Shown piece after piece: positions 7,181-15,212 of a stretch of 20,857 nucleotides of DNA (position 1 is its first letter; each line of letters starts with the position of its first letter). The stretch covers positions 1-20,857 of the forward strand of contig CAUWFE010000026.1 in NCBI GenBank assembly GCA_963558185.1, in the 5' to 3' direction. This stretch comes from UMGS1663 sp963558185. GTDB taxonomy: Bacteria > Bacillota > Clostridia > TANB77 > CAG-508. The translations under genes and the position numbers were made by a program. The notes under the pieces are model-generated. The model was given only the letters and a program-made list of their open reading frames with translations, was not told the origin of the DNA and made no database searches.

Positions 7181-8451
7181 AATTACTATAGCTATACTAC
7201 AAAAATATTTATTAATAACCACATTATATCATTAAATAATATTTCTAATATTGATTTTTATACAAACACTTTAGGTTGGAGCAAAGAAATATGGGATTTT
7301 GAAAATATAACAAATTTTAAAATGCCAAAATTAAAAAATAATGACCCAAATGAAAGCATGTCTATAGAATTAAAAGAAAACATAAATACAGTAGATGAAT
7401 TTATAGAAAAGATGTCAAAACGTCCAGATGGTGAATATGTAATAACTTCAGACTTAGATTTTTCAGATAAAGAATATAAAGTAGGAAGTGTTGTAATTCC
7501 AGGAGTGTTCTTTGGTAAAATTGAAGGAAATAATCATACAATTAAAAATATAAAAAATGCAACATTATTTGAACAATTTAATGGAGAAGTATCAAACTTA
7601 AATATTGAAAATTTCCAACATGGAGTAGTATGGAATAAACCACCATATGATAAATACATTTCTACTTTTGACAGTGATAAAACCCAAAATAATGTAGCGG
7701 CATTTACCAAAAGTTCAGCAGATGCAAAATTCTATAATATGAAATTAAATAGAATTATAGTAATAGGAAATAACAATATAGCAACAATGACAGCAAATGA
7801 TGTGAATTCAACATTTGAAAACATCAGTGTAACACAAGCATTTACATTAACAGAAAGAAGGGAAACACAAGGAAAAAATGCTTCAACATTTATAAGTGAA
7901 AAAAATGGTGGAACTATCAAAAATTGCTATGTTCAAGGAGAAATGCATATGTACTATGGCGACAATAATGGAGCAATTATAGGATTAAGCCATGGAGATG
8001 TTACTATTGAAAATGTAGTATCTAATGTCATAGGTAGAGTAAATATGGCGGAAAAAGCTAAAACAAGCGGACTATTTATTGGAAAAATTGAAGGAAAAAC
8101 AATTATTAACAATTCAGTATCTATTGGAAAATCATTAATAAGTCCAATAAATAAATTTGCTACAATACCAGATGAAAATAATATACAATTTATCACAAAT
8201 TGTTATGAAAATGCAGATGATAATGGAATTTCAAATAGTAATGGTATAAATATTAAAACAGCTACAAAAGAACAATTACTAAGTAAAGAATTTTATACAG
8301 ATATATTACACTTTGATGAAAATATATGAATTTCGATAATATACAAGAAAAAATATATTCAGAAAGTCCATATCCATATAGCCCAAATCCTACAAGATTC
8401 CCAACAATAATTGAATTGGGAGGACTTAAGAAAATAAAATTGTTAAATTAA
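7181..8451 (+). pseudogene. Remnant of an M26/ZmpB-like surface protein, truncated and frameshifted
   Basis: The C-terminal part of a large secreted protein with the beta-helical repeats seen in the N-terminal region of M26 (IgA protease/ZmpB-type) proteins: IDTVDEFIEKM-like entry, GEYVITSDLDFSD, FFGKIEGNNHTIKNIKN, GGTIKNCYVQG, TSGLFIGKIEGK. The longest ATG frame begins at 7322, but the frame is open back to 7181 and still codes for family sequence there (SNIDFYTNTLGWSKEIWDFENI). The start is therefore missing, and no signal peptide or ribosome binding site is present. At 8327 the frame hits TGA. One missing G there would turn TGA into TGG and continue for 40 more codons (NFDNIQEKIYSESPYPYSP...) to TAA at 8449-8451, restoring the repeated DENIWNFDNI pattern. 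No peptidase HExxH motif is present in what remains. Confidence 0.8.
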
Positions 8452-8501
8452 TAAGTGAAACCTAAATGTTGAAATTTAAGTAAACACTTTAGGTTCACTT
8501 A
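8452..8501 (+). terminator. Hairpin after the M26-like pseudogene
   Basis: TAAGTGAA-ACCTAAA (8452-8466) pairs with TTTAGGTTCACTTA (8488-8501) with one bulged A and a loop of about 20 bases. It is followed by AAAAATCTTATT rather than a clean T-run, so it would be a weak terminator on the plus strand. Confidence 0.45.
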
Positions 8502-8557
8502 AAAATCTTATTAATTAACAAAATATATAGTAATTGTAAAGTAATAAAGGAGAAGCA

Positions 8558-9505
8558 ATGAAAAGAATAAGAGCAAAAATTATATTAATAATACTATTAT
8601 TAATAAGTATATGTAATAACTCGCAAGCAGCAGGAAAATGTAAAGTAAGTTTAGAGCCTAATGAAGTTCAAGTAAAAAAAGATCAAGAACTAATAATAAA
8701 TGTAAATATATCAAATATACAAGCTGAACATGGAATTATTGCTATGACAGCTAAAATTGAATATGATAAAAATAGTTTTGAATTTGTAAGAGTAGAAGGT
8801 AGAAATTGGACAACACCATTTTTCAATGAAGAAAATGGAAAATTGGCAGTAGACCGTAACGATTATGCAACACAAGATGAAACAATGTTTTCAATTATAT
8901 TTAAAGTAAAAGAAGGAAGCAATGTAAATAAAACAATTACTTTGAAAAACATTGTAGCTTCAAATGGTTTAGAAGATATACAAGTATCAAATGTAAGTAC
9001 TACAGTAAAAATAGAAAATAACAATGTAGAACCAGAACCACAGCCAGAACCACAACCTGAACCAGAACCAGAGCCACAACCAGACCCACAACCGGAACCT
9101 GAGTCACAGCCAGAGCAAAATAATAAACCTAATCTACAACCAGAACAAAAGCCTGAGCAAAACCCAAATAAACCATCAGGTAATGAACAAAATAATAACA
9201 ATCAAGAAGAGAATCAAGATTCAAAACCAGAAGATAAACCAAGCTTAGAAAATAATATTAGCAATACAATTGCTAATGAAATACCAGAAAGCAATACTGA
9301 TGAAAATAATGACAACAATAATCAAAACTTAGTTAGTAATAGTATAGCAAATGACATAAATACAAATACTTCAAATGAAGAACTACAAAATACAGGAGAT
9401 ACAATTAATATAATAATTATAGTATTAGCAATTATTATAATTGTAGCTATAATAGCAATTATTGTTATAAAAATAATAAAAAAGAAAAATAGTAGTAAAC
9501 ATTAA
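8558..9505 (+). CDS. Cohesin-domain-like surface protein with Pro/Glu repeats and a sortase-like tail
   Basis: A 315-residue exported protein. A signal peptide covers 1-25 (KRIRAK, hydrophobic core, cleavage near SQAA). Residues about 28-152 form a cohesin-like beta-sandwich: VSLEPNEVQVKKDQELIINVNISN...MTAKIEYDKNSFEFVRVEG...FSIIFKVKEG. Such domains bind dockerins in cellulosomes, but also occur in other Clostridia surface proteins. A PEPQ/PEPE repeat (158-187) and an Asn/Glu-rich stretch with SNTIANEI and SNSIANDI repeats follow as a wall spacer. The end is LQNTG (276-280), a hydrophobic helix (283-305) and KKKNSSKH, the layout of a sortase sorting signal with Q in place of P. AAAGGAGAAGC precedes the ATG. 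No dockerin partner is visible here. Function in binding is inferred; wall location is well supported. Confidence 0.7.
   Translation: MKRIRAKIILIILLLISICNNSQAAGKCKVSLEPNEVQVKKDQELIINVNISNIQAEHGIIAMTAKIEYDKNSFEFVRVEGRNWTTPFFNEENGKLAVDRNDYATQDETMFSIIFKVKEGSNVNKTITLKNIVASNGLEDIQVSNVSTTVKIENNNVEPEPQPEPQPEPEPEPQPDPQPEPESQPEQNNKPNLQPEQKPEQNPNKPSGNEQNNNNQEENQDSKPEDKPSLENNISNTIANEIPESNTDENNDNNNQNLVSNSIANDINTNTSNEELQNTGDTINIIIIVLAIIIIVAIIAIIVIKIIKKKNSSKH
9030..9117 (+). repeat. Pro-Glu/Gln codon repeat tract
   Basis: Tandem variants of GAACCACAGCCA encode the PEPQ/PEPE spacer of the surface protein. The units differ in third positions, so the tract is degenerate, but it could still change length by recombination. 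Confidence 0.7.
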
Positions 9506-9509
9506 AAAT

Positions 9510-9558
9510 AAGGTGCACATTCGTAATTTACTTTTTAAGTATAACGAATATGCACCTT
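9510..9558. terminator. Bidirectional terminator between the cohesin-like and VanW genes
   Basis: AAGGTGCA, one mismatch, then ATTCGT (9510-9524) pairs with ACGAAT and TGCACCTT (9544-9558). The stem is flanked by A-runs and T-runs and separates two convergent genes, serving both. Confidence 0.75.
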
Positions 9559-9568
9559 TTAAAAATAA

Positions 9569-11572
9569 TTAAATACCAACAGATATTACTTTATTATGTG
9601 GGTTATAAGTATCTCTTGAAAGAAGTTCTCTTGAAACTTCAACACCATTCTTTTTATATACCCTATAAGCTACACTTTTACAACCATTTGAACCATTTTG
9701 AGTAACTTTTTGTTTACCTTTAGCTAAACTAGTAGTATTTTTATAAACAGTTTTGTAAGGAATACTACTTTCAACCCAAGAAACAATAGAAACATCATAT
9801 TCATCAGAACTTTTAAGTCCAAAAATTTTAAAGCTAACAGAACCACCAGAACCAGAACATACAATTTTTATAGGATAACTTCTATTATTTTTAAACTTAA
9901 AATCAGGTCCACCCCAAGAAACTGTAGCATCACGGCTAACTGGAACATAACCTGTGTCATAACCATGATTAGTTCTTTCAACAATCTTCAAATTTGCAAG
10001 TAAAACAGCATTATATAAAGTAGAAGATACCTGGCAAATTCCTCCCCCAATACTGTCAACTACTTCACCATTAACATATGCAGCAGCACCTTTAAAACCA
10101 GCAGCAGCAGTTCTTTTACCTACAGTTGCATTATATGAAAAAGTTTCACCAGGCATAACAACAGTACCATTAATTTTTTTAGAGGCTAATGCAATATTAG
10201 TGCTTCTATTAGAATTTTTAGTGCTATAATATGTTGTATAAGAACCCAATAAATTTGGAAAAGCTTCAGTACCAATTTCAGAAGTTCTAACCTTTGGTGA
10301 AAGAACTTTTAAAGGTATAGTATAATTTTCTGCTGGATTTGCTAGCATAGCTTTTGCTTCTTCAACTGAAATTGCAAAATCAATACCATCAACATGAGGA
10401 TGTACAGTATAAGGATTTTTAGTATAATAAGCATCTTGTGCAGGTTTATAAATTTCATTATGAATAGCTTCTATATCTGGTTGGGTAGCAACTTTGGAAA
10501 TAACAGGAATCTCCAAAATATTTGATGCAGTATGTAAATTATTAAGATAATTTAAAACACTATCTTTTAAAGTTTTACTATCAATTTCTACACCATCAAT
10601 ACCAGGGGTAATAATTAAATTATTTCCATCAATATAATAGCTAGAATTTATAGTTTTATCAGGTAAATTGTTATTCATATCTGCAATTAATGCATTAAAA
10701 CTTTCATCATTAAAAGAAAAACTAGGCATAATATTTTTATGGTTAAACATCAAATTTAGAATTTGAAAATTATTCTCAAAAATATTTCCGTTTCTACCTT
10801 CTTCATAAGCAGAGTTAATACTAGTATTCCAGTCAAAAGTAACTGCTAATTGTTCAGGAAAAACTGGATTTTGATATTCACCATGTGCAAAAGTAATAGC
10901 ATTTGCAAGTTTTTCTTGAAAAGCTGAATTTAATTTTGCCAAAGCTTCATCTTTAGTAAGATTAGAAACATCAACTCCATATATAGAAATTCCAGATAAT
11001 ATTTTATTATTATTCATATTAATTAAAGCAAAAATAGTAGAAAATATACCTATTAAAATAGCTATAAAAATAGTAATTAGTAAAATAATTAACCATGTTT
11101 TAGGTTTCTTTTTAACTGGTGTATAAATAGGATTATCATTTTCTACTAAATCATCAGATTTAGTACTATTTTCATTAATATTTAATTCACGAATAGTTTT
11201 ACTAGAATGTGATGGCTTTTTTAAGTTATCACTATATGTAACCTTTTGAATATCTTGAATTGCCTTATTAGTAGCATCACTAATATCATGAATATCTTGA
11301 ATAACAGCAGTAGAAGAATCTTCAGCTGGTAGAATTTGATTTTTCACAGAGTTTTTATCTTTTTTATCTTGCACATCTGATATTTCATTTTCTGTTATTT
11401 CTTTTATATTTTCAAGTGATTCTTTTTGAATTTTATTTGTATTTTCAGTTGATAATTCATTTTGTAATTCTTCATTTAGAGGTTCTTTGTCTATTGCTGT
11501 CTTTGATATTTCATTTTGTGTTGGTACTGTATTAGAATTATGATTTTTATTTTTTTTCTTCTTATTGCTCAT
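9569..11572 (-). CDS. Membrane-anchored VanW-domain and G5-domain protein
   Basis: A 667-residue protein. Residues 1-158 are a long charged, low-complexity cytoplasmic part (KKKKNKN start, many Asn, Glu and Lys). A single membrane helix spans about 160-183. Outside the cell come putative peptidoglycan-binding repeats (about 195-400; ISIYGVDVSNLTKDEA is the typical opening), then the VanW domain (about 455-585) with MPGETFSYNATVGKRT and the signature GGGICQVSSTLYNA (508-521). A G5-type beta domain (about 588-667) ends the protein. VanW is named from vancomycin resistance clusters, but most copies, like this one, are general wall proteins of unknown activity. The ribosome binding site is GGAG 8 bases before the ATG. 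No van genes are near, so a resistance role is not supported. Confidence 0.85.
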   Translation of the reverse strand: MSNKKKKNKNHNSNTVPTQNEISKTAIDKEPLNEELQNELSTENTNKIQKESLENIKEITENEISDVQDKKDKNSVKNQILPAEDSSTAVIQDIHDISDATNKAIQDIQKVTYSDNLKKPSHSSKTIRELNINENSTKSDDLVENDNPIYTPVKKKPKTWLIILLITIFIAILIGIFSTIFALINMNNNKILSGISIYGVDVSNLTKDEALAKLNSAFQEKLANAITFAHGEYQNPVFPEQLAVTFDWNTSINSAYEEGRNGNIFENNFQILNLMFNHKNIMPSFSFNDESFNALIADMNNNLPDKTINSSYYIDGNNLIITPGIDGVEIDSKTLKDSVLNYLNNLHTASNILEIPVISKVATQPDIEAIHNEIYKPAQDAYYTKNPYTVHPHVDGIDFAISVEEAKAMLANPAENYTIPLKVLSPKVRTSEIGTEAFPNLLGSYTTYYSTKNSNRSTNIALASKKINGTVVMPGETFSYNATVGKRTAAAGFKGAAAYVNGEVVDSIGGGICQVSSTLYNAVLLANLKIVERTNHGYDTGYVPVSRDATVSWGGPDFKFKNNRSYPIKIVCSGSGGSVSFKIFGLKSSDEYDVSIVSWVESSIPYKTVYKNTTSLAKGKQKVTQNGSNGCKSVAYRVYKKNGVEVSRELLSRDTYNPHNKVISVGI

Positions 11573-11603
11573 TTTAAATCTCCATTCATTTCATAATATA
11601 TAT

Positions 11604-11632
11604 ATTAAACAATAAACTAAGTATTTTGTAAA
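11604..11632 (-). promoter_or_regulatory. Likely promoter of the VanW-domain gene
   Basis: On the minus strand TTTACA (11627-11632) and TTTAAT (11604-11609) are separated by 17 bases, about 32 bases upstream of the start codon. Confidence 0.45.
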
Positions 11633-11741
11633 GATTATATGAAAAATTTTACAAATAATGAATAAAAAAAAGGAGTTCATGTAAAAGGATAGAAGAATAT
11701 AAATAGAATATAAATAGAATAAAAAATAAGGAGGACATAAG

Positions 11742-13151
11742 ATGACAAAATCAGAAGAGTTAAAACAACAATTATTTAAAAAGGAAAAATGCGGTTGGCA
11801 AAATATTTCAGAGGAAAGAAAGAATGAAGTATTTGAATATTGTAGTAAATATATGGAATATTTAAATAAATCAAAAACCGAAAGAGAAATTATAAAAACT
11901 TCTAAAAAAATGGCAGAAGAACAAGGCTTTAAAAATATAGAAGAAGTAAAAAAATTAAAATCAGGAGATAAAGTATATTATATTAACCATGAAAAGAGTA
12001 TGTATTTAGCAGTAATTGGAAAGAATTCAATTGAAAAAGGAATAAACATAATTGGAGCACATGCTGATTCACCAAGATTAGACTTAAAACCAAATCCATT
12101 ATATGAAGATAATGGACTGGCATATTTTAAAACACATTATTATGGTGGAATTAAAAAATATCAATGGACAACTATACCATTAGCTTTACATGGGGTAATT
12201 GTAAAAGCGAATGGAGAAAAAATAGAAATATCAATAGGTGAAAGTGAAGAAGATCCAATATTTACAATTACAGACCTTTTACCACATTTAGCACAAGAGC
12301 AAATGGAAAGAAAATTAAAAGATGGTGTAAAAGGGGAAGAATTAAATTTATTAATTGGCAGTATGCCTTTTAAGGAAAAGGATATTAGTGATAGTGTAAA
12401 ATTAAACATAATGAGTATATTAAATCAAAAATATGGAATTACAGAAGTTGATTTTGTAAGTTCAGAATTAGAACTTGTACCTGCATTCAAAGCTAGAAGT
12501 TTAGGATTTGACAGTAGCATGGTAGCCGCATATGGACAAGATGATAAAGTTTGTGTATATACATCATTAACATCATTACTTTCAATTGAAAAACCTGAAA
12601 CAACAGCTATTTGCATTATTTCAGATAAAGAAGAAATAGGAAGTATGGGAAATACTGGAATGGAATCACATGTATTTGATACTTTCGTATCAGAAATTTT
12701 AAACAAATTAGAAATAAATGTACCTAATTTATTAGATAAAGTTTTTTGTAATTCTAGAATGCTTTCAGCTGATGTAGATGCAGCATATGACCCTATCTAT
12801 TCTTCAGTTCATGACAAGCTAAATTCAGGATATTTAGGTAGAGGAATAGGCCTTAATAAATATACTGGATCAAGAGGAAAATCAGGAGCATCAGATGCTA
12901 ATGCAGAGTATGTAGCTAAAATAAGGGGAATATTTGAAAATGCAAATGTACAATATGAAGTAGCAGAATTAGGAAAAGTAGACAATGGTGGAGGAGGCAC
13001 TATAGCATATATTTTAGCAAATAAAGGTGTAGATGTTATAGACTGCGGAGTTCCAGTATTATCTATGCATGCACCATATGAAGTAACAAGCAAATTTGAT
13101 ATATATGAAGCATATAGGGCATATACAGCTTTTTGGAAAGATGAAATATAG
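11742..13151 (+). CDS. M18-family metalloaminopeptidase
   Basis: A 469-residue cytoplasmic aminopeptidase of family M18, which removes N-terminal residues from peptides and forms large oligomers. Motifs for the two metal ions and the catalytic base are all present: GAHADSPRLD (H107, D109), GQDDK (266-270), the SDKEEIGSMG box (E297, E298), SADVDAAYDP (343-351) and the final SMHAPYE (H443). The length is normal for the family. It is preceded by AAGGAGGACATAAG, an excellent ribosome binding site, and is followed by its own terminator, so it appears to be transcribed alone. The upstream 169 bases are shared with the divergent VanW gene. Substrate preference (aspartyl or broader) cannot be read from the sequence. 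Confidence 0.92.
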   Translation: MTKSEELKQQLFKKEKCGWQNISEERKNEVFEYCSKYMEYLNKSKTEREIIKTSKKMAEEQGFKNIEEVKKLKSGDKVYYINHEKSMYLAVIGKNSIEKGINIIGAHADSPRLDLKPNPLYEDNGLAYFKTHYYGGIKKYQWTTIPLALHGVIVKANGEKIEISIGESEEDPIFTITDLLPHLAQEQMERKLKDGVKGEELNLLIGSMPFKEKDISDSVKLNIMSILNQKYGITEVDFVSSELELVPAFKARSLGFDSSMVAAYGQDDKVCVYTSLTSLLSIEKPETTAICIISDKEEIGSMGNTGMESHVFDTFVSEILNKLEINVPNLLDKVFCNSRMLSADVDAAYDPIYSSVHDKLNSGYLGRGIGLNKYTGSRGKSGASDANAEYVAKIRGIFENANVQYEVAELGKVDNGGGGTIAYILANKGVDVIDCGVPVLSMHAPYEVTSKFDIYEAYRAYTAFWKDEI

Positions 13152-13194
13152 CAAAATACTGTTATTGTTTAATAGTTTATGAAATAGCAAAAAT

Positions 13195-13240
13195 AATGCT
13201 TGGGTGTATAAGATTTTAATTATATGCCCAAGTATTTTGC
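13195..13240 (+). terminator. Terminator of the M18 aminopeptidase gene
   Basis: AATGCTTGGGTGTAT (13195-13209) pairs along 15 positions, including wobble pairs, with ATATGCCCAAGTATT (13222-13236) and is followed by a short T-run. Confidence 0.65.
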
Positions 13241-13268
13241 ATAAGATATTGGATATAAAAATAAAAAA

Positions 13269-13300
13269 CCACTAAAACAGTATTTCTACTAGTATAGTGG
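13269..13300 (-). terminator. Terminator downstream of tRNA-Arg
   Basis: CCACTA/TAGTGG closes a hairpin with an inner AGTA-GAAA-TACT stem. On the minus strand it is followed by TTTTTTATTTTT. Confidence 0.65.
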
Positions 13301-13309
13301 CTTTTATTA

Positions 13310-13386
13310 TGGTGATCCAGGAGGGATTCGAACCCCCGACACACGGATTAGAAATCCGTTGCTCTATCCAACTGAGCTACTGAACC
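13310..13386 (-). tRNA. tRNA-Arg (anticodon TCT)
   Basis: Read on the minus strand, the cloverleaf is complete: acceptor GGTTCAG with CTGGATC, D-arm with AGCTCAGTTGGATAGAGC, anticodon stem ACGGA/TCCGT around TTTCTAA, and T-arm GGGGGTTCGAATCCCTC. The anticodon TCT reads AGA, the main arginine codon of this AT-rich genome. Discriminator A and an encoded CCA end the gene at 13310. The acceptor stem has two G-T wobbles. Confidence 0.95.
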
Positions 13387-13404
13387 AATTTACTGAACAT
13401 TCAT

Positions 13405-13433
13405 ATTTTAACATTTTTTTTTTAATATGTCAA
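13405..13433 (-). promoter_or_regulatory. Promoter of tRNA-Arg
   Basis: On the minus strand TTGACA (13428-13433), 17 bases, TAAAAT (13405-13410) preceded by TGT. It lies about 20 bases upstream of the tRNA, a near-consensus vegetative promoter. Confidence 0.75.
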
Positions 13434-13452
13434 TGATTTTTGAAAAAATTAA

Positions 13453-13578
13453 AATAAAAATTTTCCAAAAGAGGGAAATAGAGAAGTAAAAAGAAAAATA
13501 AAGTATTATAATTTAGATGCAGTAATCTCTATTGCATATAGAGTAAATACAGATAGAGATATTCAATTTAGAAGATAG
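13453..13578 (+). pseudogene. Fragment of a RhuM-family gene
   Basis: An open frame of 41 codons without a start codon reads KEGNREVKRKIKYYNLDA and then VISIAYRVNTDRDIQFRR before TAG. This is the hallmark central segment of RhuM (virulence protein) family proteins, whose usual form is EGxREVxRxxxxYNLDxIISVGYRVNSxRxxQFRxWAT. The normal sequence on both sides is missing, so this is a short relic left by deletion. RhuM genes usually sit in genomic islands and near restriction-modification loci; nothing of that remains here. It is flanked by the tRNA-Arg promoter and the terminator at 13595-13630. Confidence 0.75.
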
Positions 13579-13594
13579 GCAACAAAATATATGT

Positions 13595-13630
13595 AAAAAA
13601 ACTTACTAATTGCATCTAGTAAGTTTTTTT
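13595..13630. terminator. Bidirectional terminator downstream of yhbY
   Basis: A perfect 14-bp stem (seven A then CTTACTA, and its complement) with an 8-base loop. T-runs are present in both reading directions. It ends the glycosyltransferase-yhbY transcript on the minus strand. Confidence 0.85.
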
Positions 13631-13654
13631 ATATATATTATCAAACTTAAATAC

Positions 13655-13951
13655 CTACTTAGGAAGCTCAATTTTAGAATTTTTGCTTCTTTTTCTAAAT
13701 AAAGTAATTTTATTTCCCATAGTTTGAACCACTAATGAAGAAGTAGCATTTGCAATTTCCTCTGATAATATTTTAATAGAATCAGGGGCAGTTTCTAATA
13801 CAGTAATTTTAATAAGTTCATGTGCTTCTAATGCTTCAGAAATTCCTTGCAATTGATTATCAGAAATTCCACCTTTACCAATTTGAAAAATAGGATTTAA
13901 AGAATGTGCAAGGCTTCGTAAATAAGCACGTTGTTTACTTGTTATATTCAA
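13655..13951 (-). CDS. yhbY: CRM-domain RNA-binding protein YhbY
   Basis: A 98-residue protein that is a single CRM domain: TSKQRAYLRSLAHSLNPIFQIGKGGIS with the RNA-binding GKGG loop (25-28), then VLETAPDSIKILSEEIANATSSLVVQTMGNKITLFRK. YhbY-type proteins associate with pre-50S ribosomes. The start codon is TTG at 13951, with GAGGTG about 8 bases upstream; no ATG gives a complete domain. It lies 12 bases after the glycosyltransferase gene on the same strand, so the two are co-transcribed. A basic tail (KRSKNSKIELPK) ends the protein. Confidence 0.9.
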   Translation of the reverse strand: MNITSKQRAYLRSLAHSLNPIFQIGKGGISDNQLQGISEALEAHELIKITVLETAPDSIKILSEEIANATSSLVVQTMGNKITLFRKRSKNSKIELPK

Positions 13952-13963
13952 AAAATTTCACCT

Positions 13964-15088
13964 CTATTTCATTACAATTTCACAAATATCTTTACTAGCA
14001 AAAGGCTTAGATATTTGTTTTGATTTTTGCTTCATATATGTTAATTTTTCATCATTATTAAGAACATCAGAAAGTATATCATAAGGATTATCAGTATGTT
14101 TTAACCAAATACCAGCACCATTTTTCTCTAAAAACATAGCATTTTCTTCTTCTTGACCAGGTAAAGGGTTAATAACAATAATAGGTAGAAAGGAAGCTAA
14201 ACTTTCACTTGTAGTTAGTCCGCCAGGTTTTGTAATTACTAAATCAGAAATATGCATAAATTCTGGAACTTGATTAGTAAAAGGAAGTACACGGATCCTA
14301 TTTTCAGAATGAGTTTCAGCTACTACTTTATTAAAAGCATCTTTCATTTTCTCATTTTTACCAGCAATAGCAATTACTTGAACATCAAAACGATTATCCG
14401 CCAAAGCCTTTAAAATAGCAACAGTTTTATCTTTACCTAATCCAAATTCTCCTCCACCAAAAAACAATATAGTTTTTTTATCTGGCACAAAATCTAATTG
14501 GTTTAAAATTTCTAAAGAGTCAAAATTTATACTAAAACGCTTAGAAATAGGTATACCAGTTACAAAAATTTTATTAGAATCTACACCTTCACTCTCAATA
14601 TCTTGTTTCATTTTATCATTAGAAACAAAGAAAAAATCTACATTTTCACTGCCAACAAGCCATTGTTCATGTATTGCAAAATCTGTTAAAATAGTAGCAA
14701 GCTTGCAAGAAGTACGATTTTTCTTTTTTAAATAGCTTGTAATTTGCGAACCAAAAGGATGAGTAGAAATTACAATATCAGGCATAAAAGATTTAAACAA
14801 CTTATCCATTTTTATAGCCATAACTCTATTTGAAAAAGTACTAACTTTAGCCAAAGCACCATCTTGTGATTTATAGTATACTTTTTCCCAAGCCCATGGA
14901 GCTTTTTTAGCCATTTCCCTATATGCAGCTGTAGTCAATTTATTTAAAGCTTTATTTACATATTCTACACAATCTACCATTTTAATTTCAATATCTGAAT
15001 AATGTTCTTCTAAATATTGAGAAATAGATTTTGCAGCAGAAAGATGACCTCCTCCATAACTTGCATAAAAAATTAAAATTTTTTTCAT
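13964..15088 (-). CDS. UgtP/MGD-type processive glycosyltransferase (GT28)
   Basis: A 374-residue glycosyltransferase of the monogalactosyldiacylglycerol synthase/UgtP group, which adds sugars from UDP-sugar to diacylglycerol at the inner face of the membrane. The N-terminal acceptor domain opens with ILIFYASYGGGHLSAAKSI (SYGGGH at 10-15) and carries a hydrophobic and aromatic membrane-contact region (APWAWEKVYY, 63-72). The C-terminal donor domain holds FFGGGEFGLGK (209-219), TKPGGLTTSESLA (286-298) and the INPLPGQEEENA motif (306-317). No transmembrane helix is seen, as expected for a peripheral enzyme. GGGAG precedes the ATG. It starts from the divergent promoter region shared with tadA and is followed by yhbY. 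Glucose versus galactose specificity cannot be told. Confidence 0.88.
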   Translation of the reverse strand: MKKILIFYASYGGGHLSAAKSISQYLEEHYSDIEIKMVDCVEYVNKALNKLTTAAYREMAKKAPWAWEKVYYKSQDGALAKVSTFSNRVMAIKMDKLFKSFMPDIVISTHPFGSQITSYLKKKNRTSCKLATILTDFAIHEQWLVGSENVDFFFVSNDKMKQDIESEGVDSNKIFVTGIPISKRFSINFDSLEILNQLDFVPDKKTILFFGGGEFGLGKDKTVAILKALADNRFDVQVIAIAGKNEKMKDAFNKVVAETHSENRIRVLPFTNQVPEFMHISDLVITKPGGLTTSESLASFLPIIVINPLPGQEEENAMFLEKNGAGIWLKHTDNPYDILSDVLNNDEKLTYMKQKSKQISKPFASKDICEIVMK

Positions 15089-15124
15089 ACAAATCTCCCA
15101 TCAAAATATATTAAATACATTGAT

Positions 15125-15153
15125 ATTTTAACATAAAAAATATATTTTTACAA
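15125..15153 (-). promoter_or_regulatory. Promoter of the glycosyltransferase-yhbY operon
   Basis: On the minus strand TTGTAA (15148-15153), 17 bases, TAAAAT (15125-15130), about 37 bases upstream of the start codon. Its -35 box is only 2 bases from the -35 box of the divergent tadA promoter. Confidence 0.6.
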
Positions 15154-15155
15154 GT

Positions 15156-15184
15156 TTGACAACAAATAAGAAAAAAGATATAAT
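15156..15184 (+). promoter_or_regulatory. Consensus promoter of tadA
   Basis: TTGACA (15156-15161), exactly 17 bases, TATAAT (15179-15184): a perfect sigma-A consensus. The TTG of the -35 box would give a longer in-frame open frame for tadA, but it cannot be the start of translation if this promoter is used. Confidence 0.85.
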
Positions 15185-15212
15185 ATCAATATTAAAATTG
15201 GAAGGAATAGAA

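Noticed and set aside
7264..8495. Shared AAACACTTTAGGTT at 7264 and 8482
   Set aside because: One copy encodes the NTLG of the M26-like repeat and the other is a hairpin arm; the similarity is probably chance.
9030..9117. CRISPR-like tandem repeat
   Set aside because: The units are in-frame Pro/Glu codon repeats without spacers.
8863..9201. Minus-strand frame rich in Gly, Ser and Cys opposite the surface protein
   Set aside because: It is the antisense of the PEPQ repeat; composition mirrors the repeat and there is no ribosome binding site.
9569..11572. Vancomycin resistance role for the VanW-domain gene
   Set aside because: No other van genes are nearby, and the TM-PG-binding-VanW-G5 layout is that of general wall proteins.
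11670..11684. ATG immediately followed by TAA after AAAGGAG, like a minimal start-stop stall element
   Set aside because: The ATG is only three bases from the ribosome binding site, too close for normal initiation, and such strings are common by chance in AT-rich DNA.
15156..15212. Upstream extension of tadA by 19 codons from a TTG
   Set aside because: The TTG is the first half of a perfect -35 box, and a good ribosome binding site with ATG lies at 15213.
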